Below, piece by piece: positions 1-5,812 of a stretch of 5,812 nucleotides of DNA (position 1 is its first letter; each line of letters opens with the position of its first letter). The DNA is from an uncultured Eubacteriales bacterium (GTDB lineage Bacteria; Bacillota; Clostridia; Oscillospirales; CAG-272): positions 1-5,812 of the forward strand of contig URMC01000093.1 of NCBI GenBank assembly GCA_900548735.1, read 5' to 3'. Below the pieces are notes generated by a model. It was not told the origin of the DNA. It saw nothing but the letters and a program-made list of their open reading frames with translations, and did not search any database. The position numbers and the translations under genes were made by a program.

Positions 1-2819
1 GCCTTGCGGCGGCGCTGGAACAAAAAAACTATGCAGTGATCCAAGAGGTACTTGCCCTGTCTTTTTCCGCGCGGGTACGCGGCGGAAAGCGCCCGCCCAT
101 GAGCGTGGAACTCTCCCGCGCGGCGGAAGCGGAGTCGGCATTTCGCAAGGCATTTGGCGCTTTTTGCAACACGTATGCCGTCTTTTCGGAAAAAGAGGTG
201 GAGGAAAGCGCCTTTCGCACCGCCGCCCTGCTACGCCTGATTCACACGGCACTGACCCGCTATCACACGGCGTTTTCCGAGTGGAAAACCCAGCGCGAGC
301 TGTGCGAATTCGGCGACATCACTCACGCCGCCTATCACTTGCTGGTAGGGGCGGATGGCGCCCCTTCTGACACGGCGCGCGCGGTTGCCGCGGAATATGA
401 CGCCATTTACATTGACGAATATCAGGATGTCAATGCCCTGCAGGACGCGACCTTTGCGGCAATCTCCACCCCGCGCAACCGCTTTATGGTAGGGGACATC
501 AAGCAAAGCATCTACCGCTTCCGTGGCTCGGAGCCTGCCGTGTTTGCAGGCTATCGCAAGGCTTTCCCCGAATATGTGCCGGGCAAGGACGGCGATAGCG
601 GCTCCGTTATCATGTCCGAGTGCTTTCGCTGTGACAAGCCGATCATTGATTTTACCAACACGGTATTCCGCTTTCTTTTTTCCCGCCATGCAAAGCGTAT
701 CGGTTACACCCCCGCGGATGATCTGAATTTTGCCAAATCCACCGAGGGGCGCGCGCCCGACTACACCCCCCCGCCCTGTGAGGTCTTTTGCATCACCTCC
801 GACACGGAAAAGGAGGAAACGGGCGAGGAGGAGACCGAGCGCGAAAATCCGGAAATCCGGCTGATTGTGCGGGAAATCCAGCGCCTTCTGAGCGGAGAAA
901 CCAAAGCGGACGGCACAAAGATTACCCCTGCCGATATCGCGGTACTGATCCGCAGCGGTGCGCTCTCGGCGCCCCTGACCGCGGCGCTGGAAGCCGCGGG
1001 CATTCCGGTCAACAACACGTTTAAGAAAAACCTGTTTGAAAACCCGGAGGTGCTGTGCGTTTACAGCCTGCTTGCCGTGATTGACAACCCGTTGCGTGAC
1101 ATTTATCTCGCCGCCACGCTCCGCTCCCCCTTCTTTGACTTTACGCTCCCGGATCTGGTGAATATCCGGGCGGGGGCAGGCGATTCTTTTTCGCTGTATG
1201 AAGCAGTCTGCGCCGTGGCAGAAGGCTCCGCCGCCCTTGCCGGAAAATGCCGTACCTTTTTGGATAAGCTGAACCGCTGGCGCGCGCTTGCCGTCAGATT
1301 ACCGGTGGATAAACTGCTGCGTGAGCTTTACCGGGAGACCTCGGTGCTCTCCTTTGCCGGCGACGCCGCACACCGCACCAATCTGGAGCGGCTGTACGAA
1401 TATGCCCGCAGTTTTGAGGCAAACGGGTTTCAGGGGCTTTACCGTTTCATCCGGTTTATGGATGAAATGATGAAAAACGGCGCCGAAATCGACGAAGGAG
1501 AAAGCGGAGGGGACGCAGTCAGCGTGCTGACTATCCACCACTCCAAGGGGCTGGAATTTCCCGTTTGCTTTGTGGCAGGCACCGGCAGTGCGTTTTCAGG
1601 CAAGGATCTGGTTCCCTCGTTTCTTACCGACGCGGCGCTTGGCTGTGCCATCACCTTACCGGATGCGGGTCCCATTTCCCGTTGCAATACCTTCTGGCGG
1701 CGCTGTGTGGCAGGTGAGCTTGCCACCCTTGCCCGCGAGGAGGAAATGCGCGTGCTTTACGTGGCACTGACAAGGGCGCGGGAGCGGCTGATCGTAACCG
1801 GTAAAAGCCGCAAAAAACCGGAAAATCTGGAAAAGGAAATCGCCTTTGCCGCCGACCCCGTGGCAGGATTTTTTGCCACTGCGGGCAACTCTTTCCTCGC
1901 CTGGATTCTTACCGCACTGGAGGCGGACGGCACCGGCACACATACCAATCTGCATTATCTGAAGGACAGCGATATCCCCGAAATTCAGGTATCGGAGCCG
2001 ATGGCAACACAGCCGGCGGAATCTGCCGGGGTCAGCGAGGAGGAACTGCGGGAGCGGCTTCACTTCCGCTATCCGTATGAATATCTGTCAAAACTGCCCG
2101 CAAAACTCTCCGTCTCCCGCCTGACCCCGCAGATTCTGGACGTGTTTGATACCGATGGGGCGCCTTCCCCTGCGGAATTGCTCTCCCCCGATGCGGAACA
2201 GCTGTTACGCAGTTTTGACCGCCCCTTTGCGCCGGAGCCGGGAGACAATGCCCCCACGGCGGCAGAGCGCGGCACCGCCACGCATGAATTTTTGCAATTC
2301 TGCGATCTGGCAAAGGCAAGGGCGGATGTGAACGCTGAGCTGGAGCGACTGATCGCACTGGGATTCCTGCCCGAAACCGCACGGGTGGCGGTGAGGAAGG
2401 ACGAGCTTGCCGCATTTTTTGAAAGCGGTTTTTACAATCGGCTGGCAGGGGCAAGAAACGTGTGGCGGGAAACCCGCTTCAACATCTTTCTCCCCGCGCG
2501 GGAATTTACGGCGGACGCGGCATTTGCCGCGGCGTTGGGCGAAGAGAAACTGCTGGTACAGGGCGTAATCGACCTGTTTTTTGAGGACACGGACGGAAAG
2601 CTGATTCTGTGTGACTACAAGACCGACCGGCTCTCGCCGTATGAACTGACCCACCCCGCGGCGGCGGCAAAAACGCTGTTTGACCGCCACCGGCAACAGC
2701 TTTCCTACTACCGGAAAGCGATTTTACAGATCACGGGGCGCGCGCCGGATAAAATTTTGATCTATTCCCTGCCCGCGGGCACGGCATTTGCCGACCCGGA
2801 CAGTAAAACGGAGGTATAA
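1..2819 (+). CDS. addA: ATP-dependent helicase/nuclease subunit AddA (5' end missing)
   Basis: AddA pairs with AddB to unwind and resect double-strand DNA breaks for RecA-dependent repair; AddA supplies the 3'-5' helicase motor and a nuclease. The frame is open from base 3, so the gene starts left of the window; the GTG at 36 is internal. About 938 codons are visible of a usual ~1200, so the N-terminus with Walker A is missing. Numbering from the GTG: the EFGDITH segment is at 91-97, motif II DEYQD at 127-131, motif III GDIKQSIYRFRGS at 153-165, motif IV (SECFRCDKP) at about 194-202, motif V (VLTIHHSKGLEFPV) at 497-510, and motif VI (MRVLYVALTRARERL) at 571-585. The C-terminal PD-(D/E)XK nuclease looks intact: RGTATHEF with His750, GVID with Asp846, DYKTD with Asp860 and Lys862, then QLSYY at 888-892. 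No frameshift is seen. It probably heads or follows addB in one operon (inference) and is tightly followed by the COG4487-family gene. Confidence 0.95.
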   Translation, partial: LAAALEQKNYAVIQEVLALSFSARVRGGKRPPMSVELSRAAEAESAFRKAFGAFCNTYAVFSEKEVEESAFRTAALLRLIHTALTRYHTAFSEWKTQRELCEFGDITHAAYHLLVGADGAPSDTARAVAAEYDAIYIDEYQDVNALQDATFAAISTPRNRFMVGDIKQSIYRFRGSEPAVFAGYRKAFPEYVPGKDGDSGSVIMSECFRCDKPIIDFTNTVFRFLFSRHAKRIGYTPADDLNFAKSTEGRAPDYTPPPCEVFCITSDTEKEETGEEETERENPEIRLIVREIQRLLSGETKADGTKITPADIAVLIRSGALSAPLTAALEAAGIPVNNTFKKNLFENPEVLCVYSLLAVIDNPLRDIYLAATLRSPFFDFTLPDLVNIRAGAGDSFSLYEAVCAVAEGSAALAGKCRTFLDKLNRWRALAVRLPVDKLLRELYRETSVLSFAGDAAHRTNLERLYEYARSFEANGFQGLYRFIRFMDEMMKNGAEIDEGESGGDAVSVLTIHHSKGLEFPVCFVAGTGSAFSGKDLVPSFLTDAALGCAITLPDAGPISRCNTFWRRCVAGELATLAREEEMRVLYVALTRARERLIVTGKSRKKPENLEKEIAFAADPVAGFFATAGNSFLAWILTALEADGTGTHTNLHYLKDSDIPEIQVSEPMATQPAESAGVSEEELRERLHFRYPYEYLSKLPAKLSVSRLTPQILDVFDTDGAPSPAELLSPDAEQLLRSFDRPFAPEPGDNAPTAAERGTATHEFLQFCDLAKARADVNAELERLIALGFLPETARVAVRKDELAAFFESGFYNRLAGARNVWRETRFNIFLPAREFTADAAFAAALGEEKLLVQGVIDLFFEDTDGKLILCDYKTDRLSPYELTHPAAAAKTLFDRHRQQLSYYRKAILQITGRAPDKILIYSLPAGTAFADPDSKTEV
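2810..2815 (+). promoter_or_regulatory. Ribosome-binding site of the COG4487/DUF2130 gene
   Basis: A GGAGGT Shine-Dalgarno sequence lies inside the last codons of addA, five bases before the ATG at 2821. It fixes the start of the downstream gene at 2821 and rules out the in-frame ATG at 2788. Because the addA stop (2817-2819) lies between this site and the ATG, ribosomes finishing addA arrive directly at the new start, which favours translational coupling. Confidence 0.85.
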
Positions 2820-2820
2820 A

Positions 2821-4122
2821 ATGAAAGAAATACGGTGCCCGAAATGCGGTGAATATTTTGCCATTGACGAATCCGGCTATGCGGAAATTGCCCGCGAAGT
2901 ACGGGACGCGGAGTTTCATACCGCGCTTGCCGAGCGGGTGAGGAGTATCGAAAAGGAAAACAAGCAGGCAACCGAGCTGGCACTGAGCGAAGCACGCGCC
3001 CAAAAAGACGGGGAAATTGCCGCTCTGCGCGAGGAAAATGCCAAATTGAAGGAACGCACCCAAGCGGGCGAGACCGAAAAAAAGCTGGCGGTGGAAACGG
3101 CGCTCTCCGAGAGCAGACAGGAAATCGAAAAACTGCGCGCCGAGCTTGCCGCCAAGGACGGCGAAGCAGCACTTGCCCAAAAAACAGCGGAGCTGGAGAA
3201 AAAAGAAGCGCTCAGCGGCTGTGAGCGTCAGATTGACGAGTTGAATCACCGCCTGAGCGAAGCCGAAAAGGACCGGGAGCTGAGCGAAAAGAATCTGCGG
3301 GAAGGCTTTGAATTACAGCTGCGCAGTAAGGATGAGACGATACAGTTTTACAAAGACCTCAAAGCCCGACTTTCCACCAAAATGGTGGGCGAAACGCTGG
3401 AGCAACATTGCGAAACCGAGTTTAACCGCCTGCGGGCAACCGGGTTTCAGAACGCGTATTTTGAAAAGGACAATGATGCCCGCACCGGCAGCAAAGGTGA
3501 CTACATTTACCGCGAGAAAACCGAGGACGGCGCGGAATTGATTTCCATTATGTTTGAGATGAAAAACGAGACCGAAACCAACGGCACCAAGCACAAAAAC
3601 GAGGACTTTTTCAAGGAACTGGACAAGGACCGCAACGAGAAAAACTGCGAATATGCAGTGCTGGTGACGCTCCTGGAGCCGGACAGCGAGCTTTACAACA
3701 CCGGCATTGTGGACGTTTCGCACCGATACCCGAAAATGTATGTCATCCGCCCGCAGTTTTTCATCCCGCTCATTACCCTTTTGCGCAATGCGGCGCGACG
3801 CGCGGAGAACTACCGGAAGCAACTGGTGGAAGCACGGGCACAGAATGTGGACATCACGCATTTTGAGGATGATATGAACGACTTCAAGGAGAAGTTTGCC
3901 CGCAACTTCCGGCTGGCGAGCGAGCGGTTTCAAAATGCGATTGAGGAAATCGACAAATCCATCCAACACCTGCAAAAAATCAAAGAGAACCTGCTGAATT
4001 CCGAAAACAATCTGCGCCTTGCCAACAACAAGGCGGAAGCGCTGACCATCAAGAAACTGACCGCGCACAACCCCACCATGGCGGCAAAGTTTGCGGAGTT
4101 GAAAAAGGGCGAAAACGAATAA
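2821..4122 (+). CDS. COG4487/DUF2130-family coiled-coil protein, predicted nuclease-like domain
   Basis: A 433-residue cytoplasmic protein with no signal peptide or membrane segment. I recognise the DUF2130 (COG4487) family from the N-terminal CPKCG, the GSKGDYIY...FEMKNE core, the HKNEDFFKELDKDR segment, EYAVLVTLLEP and RPQFFIPLI. Its biochemical function is not established to my knowledge. Layout: a CxxC half zinc-ribbon (Cys6, Cys9), a long charged coiled coil (about 22-180), an alpha/beta domain (about 187-330), and a second helical or coiled-coil stretch (about 330-430). The domain shows GETLE at 190-194, Gly226-Asp227 and Glu246-x-Lys248, followed by a helix and the strand YAVLVTLL at 278-285. 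This is the order expected of a PD-(D/E)XK nuclease fold, and the whole layout resembles RmuC (inference). It begins one base after the addA stop with a strong ribosome-binding site, so it is cotranscribed and probably linked to DNA-end processing. Its length is normal and it looks intact. Family assignment is firm; nuclease activity is a hypothesis. Confidence 0.9.
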   Translation: MKEIRCPKCGEYFAIDESGYAEIAREVRDAEFHTALAERVRSIEKENKQATELALSEARAQKDGEIAALREENAKLKERTQAGETEKKLAVETALSESRQEIEKLRAELAAKDGEAALAQKTAELEKKEALSGCERQIDELNHRLSEAEKDRELSEKNLREGFELQLRSKDETIQFYKDLKARLSTKMVGETLEQHCETEFNRLRATGFQNAYFEKDNDARTGSKGDYIYREKTEDGAELISIMFEMKNETETNGTKHKNEDFFKELDKDRNEKNCEYAVLVTLLEPDSELYNTGIVDVSHRYPKMYVIRPQFFIPLITLLRNAARRAENYRKQLVEARAQNVDITHFEDDMNDFKEKFARNFRLASERFQNAIEEIDKSIQHLQKIKENLLNSENNLRLANNKAEALTIKKLTAHNPTMAAKFAELKKGENE

Positions 4123-4140
4123 CGGTATGGCACTAATTTA

Positions 4141-4178
4141 AAAAAGCCCTCGGCAGAATTTCTGCCGAGGTGCTTTTT
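4141..4178. terminator. Bidirectional rho-independent terminator
   Basis: A perfect 10-bp stem, CCTCGGCAGA (4148-4157) with TCTGCCGAGG (4161-4170), encloses a 3-base ATT loop. It is extended by AAAAAGC (4141-4147) pairing with GCTTTTT (4172-4178) across a single bulged T at 4171. The T-run at 4174-4178 terminates plus-strand transcripts from addA and its follower. The A-run at 4140-4145 gives a T-run on the minus strand and terminates the convergent lipoprotein gene. It sits in the 65-base gap between two facing stop codons, as such terminators usually do. Confidence 0.92.
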
Positions 4179-4187
4179 CGGTTGAGA

Positions 4188-5812
4188 TTATTTCCCGGAA
4201 ACGGCGTCTTCTTCCGTGGCTTTCGGGATGGTGGGCAGGATCCCGTCCAGCCCGAACATACGCCAGATGGATTCCAGCGTGCCGGAAAGAGTGGGCGACA
4301 GGCGCTCCATATCCGCTTTGAACTGCTCTTTCTGCGGCTCCAGAATATCCGCCGTCAGCGAAAAGCGGGTGCCGTCCACCGCAAAAAAGTTGATATACTC
4401 CGGTGTTTCCGGCGCTTTGGCGCCTACGGTCGCTTCGATGGAAAGCCCGCAGGGGAACTCCTCTTCCCCGATTTTCACACGGTCCGCCGACAGCGCCCAA
4501 TGCTTGCCGGAAAGGGAGAACGCCCCCTCTACGGTGCGGGTTACGTCGCCTCTTATAATCGTCAGCGAGTAGTTTTCGGTTTTACGATCCCACGAAAGCG
4601 CGCCGCTCGCCGTATTGGTTTCGCCAAGCGCCGTCCGACAGGAGAGCTCATAATTCATCGAAAAAGTTTTTCTGTTTTTCTCGATTCCGGTCAGCGTCAG
4701 TTTCCGGGTCACAGCCGCGGCGGTAACCGAGAGTGTTGCCGCGTCCTTTGCCGACACGTCAAACGCAAACTCCCATACAGCCGTCCCCTCCCGGTAAAGC
4801 CCGACGGAGAGTTTTTCCGCCTTGCGGGTCAGGTTTCGCACCGTGGCATTGACGCCGACGGTGAAAGCGGGGGCAAGATCAATGGCGGTACAGAGCTTTT
4901 CCAGCTCCGTATCGTTGGTGAGAAAATACTCCACCTTGTGCGTATAGGTGTCACTCACCTCCCGGTTGAGGGCGGAGAGCATTTCGTCATAATTCTTTGC
5001 CCATTCCCGCAGTTTGCGGCAGAATTTACGGTTGTTGACCAACTGGTTGCGGGTATCCCGCAGTGCCCCGGAAACCGCGCCGTTATCCGCCGTGACCTCC
5101 ATATAAATTCTACCGTCCTTGCGGTAATACACCGTATTGGCACGTGCTTCCAGCGCGGCAAGAAACAGATTCAGCGTGTCGTCCGCGGTGCTTTTCATCT
5201 CTCCCGCCGCGGCATACAGAGCAAAAAAGGAACTGACAAAACTGCGGATATCCCCTGCCGTTCCGTCGTTCACATCAGGGTCGGCATACGGCGTGCCGCT
5301 GTTGTTGCGGAAAATGGAAGCGGCAATATCCTTTTCCAGCGTGTCAAACGGGATGCCGTACACGGAGGAACCAAGGAACGCCGTGGAGCGGAAGACAAAC
5401 TCCTTTTCGTTCAGAAAACACGCACCGTCATAGGTCTTATCGCCCAGCGTGACGGAACCGACGGCACTGAGACTGTCTGCGTTGGGGGAGAAATAGAACG
5501 TGCCCTCCGCGGCGGAAATACCGTTTTCCGCCCCGCTAAACGCAAAGGAAAGCGAGCCGCCGTCCACGGTGTCGGCAAGCACCTGCATGATCTGCCCTAC
5601 GGTGCTGTCATCCAGCGTGCGCTCCGTCGCCTTTTTCAGATACCGTAACGGATGGCGCACGGAGGTGCAGGACGCCATAGGCGTCACAAAAAGCGAAATC
5701 AACAGCAACAGCGCAACCAACAGCAGCAGAAAAAGCAGGTTTGGAAGCCCACCGAAACCGACGCCGACGCGATGAATCCTGCGGATTTGACGGATTGGGC
5801 AGTGCTGAAATC
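4188..5812 (-). CDS. Putative exported lipoprotein of unknown function (5' end missing)
   Basis: I do not recognise the family. The frame is open from the stop at 4188-4190 to the right edge. The first standard start codon, TTG at 5718-5720, lies inside a hydrophobic run, has no ribosome-binding site, and is preceded by about 30 more open codons, so the real start is outside the window. The visible N-terminus reads as an export signal: a basic stretch (RQIRRIHR), then about 18 hydrophobic residues rich in Leu, then TPMASC. MASC is an acceptable though imperfect lipobox, with the Cys codon at 5667-5669; lipid attachment there would anchor the protein outside the membrane. A plain N-terminal membrane anchor is the alternative. 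The mature part of about 490 residues has many alternating hydrophobic/polar strand-like segments (such as GTFYFSP, KLSVGLYREG, NYSLTIIRGD), suggesting a mostly beta extracytoplasmic protein with helical inserts. The C-terminus is helical and then polar (ATEEDAVSGK). The gene is convergent with the addA operon and probably unrelated to it. Confidence 0.8.
   Translation of the reverse strand, partial: FQHCPIRQIRRIHRVGVGFGGLPNLLFLLLLVALLLLISLFVTPMASCTSVRHPLRYLKKATERTLDDSTVGQIMQVLADTVDGGSLSFAFSGAENGISAAEGTFYFSPNADSLSAVGSVTLGDKTYDGACFLNEKEFVFRSTAFLGSSVYGIPFDTLEKDIAASIFRNNSGTPYADPDVNDGTAGDIRSFVSSFFALYAAAGEMKSTADDTLNLFLAALEARANTVYYRKDGRIYMEVTADNGAVSGALRDTRNQLVNNRKFCRKLREWAKNYDEMLSALNREVSDTYTHKVEYFLTNDTELEKLCTAIDLAPAFTVGVNATVRNLTRKAEKLSVGLYREGTAVWEFAFDVSAKDAATLSVTAAAVTRKLTLTGIEKNRKTFSMNYELSCRTALGETNTASGALSWDRKTENYSLTIIRGDVTRTVEGAFSLSGKHWALSADRVKIGEEEFPCGLSIEATVGAKAPETPEYINFFAVDGTRFSLTADILEPQKEQFKADMERLSPTLSGTLESIWRMFGLDGILPTIPKATEEDAVSGK

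Noticed and set aside
2788..2820. Earlier ATG at 2788 as the start of the COG4487-family gene
   Set aside because: It would overlap addA and add an 11-residue basic tail not expected in the family. The ATG at 2821 has a GGAGGT site at ideal spacing and gives an N-terminus that begins right before the CPKC motif.
3313..4068. A 251-codon minus-strand open frame within the COG4487-family gene
   Set aside because: It is antisense to a recognised protein family, has no ribosome-binding site and matches nothing known; it is a by-product of the codon bias.
4170..5648. A 492-codon open frame on the plus strand covering nearly the whole lipoprotein gene
   Set aside because: It is a shadow frame. It starts inside the terminator hairpin, has no ribosome-binding site, and encodes an Arg/Gly/Phe-rich sequence with no recognisable motif. 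The minus strand instead has an export signal and ends correctly at the terminator.
5676..5678. ATG at 5676-5678 (minus strand) as the start of the lipoprotein gene
   Set aside because: There is no ribosome-binding site before it, and it would discard the whole hydrophobic leader, which would otherwise have no explanation.
5690..5735. CAG/CAA-rich run that looks like a triplet repeat
   Set aside because: It is the complement of Leu codons in the hydrophobic leader and is irregular; it is not a true tandem repeat.
5767..5785. Possible twin-arginine (Tat) signal in the RRIHR segment of the exported protein
   Set aside because: Only the RR pair fits. The surrounding consensus (S/T-RR-x-F-L-K) is absent and the hydrophobic core is very strong, which favours the Sec route.

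Overview
The window holds three genes, two of them cut by its edges, with almost no non-coding sequence. The features suggest a moderately GC-rich Gram-positive bacterium of the Firmicutes, probably a Clostridia/Oscillospiraceae-type gut organism. The evidence is an AddA-type (not RecB-type) recombination nuclease-helicase, a strong GGAGGT ribosome-binding site, a Clostridia-like AddA motif style (FRCD...DF.N.VF) and an apparent Gram-positive-style surface lipoprotein. The lineage is an inference; there is no rRNA or other phylogenetic marker.

Layout. Bases 1-2819 (+) are the C-terminal three quarters or so of addA, whose start lies left of the window. One base after its stop codon, a COG4487/DUF2130-family protein of 433 residues begins (2821-4122, +), and its ribosome-binding site lies inside the end of addA. 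A bidirectional hairpin terminator at 4141-4178 closes this operon. A convergent gene on the minus strand (stop at 4188) runs off the right edge. It encodes a large unrecognised exported protein, probably a lipoprotein, and its true start is not in the window.

How the genes relate. AddA, with a partner AddB that is probably encoded just upstream, processes double-strand DNA ends. The downstream protein is of unknown function. Its layout is a long coiled coil, then a domain with G-E-x-L-E, GD and E-x-K signatures in the right order and spacing for a PD-(D/E)XK nuclease core, then a helical tail. This resembles RmuC, and its tight coupling to addA makes a DNA-processing role a reasonable hypothesis. 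It is the most interesting object in the window. The minus-strand lipoprotein gene looks like an unrelated transcription unit that shares only the terminator. I see no mobile elements, CRISPR arrays, RNA genes or long repeats.
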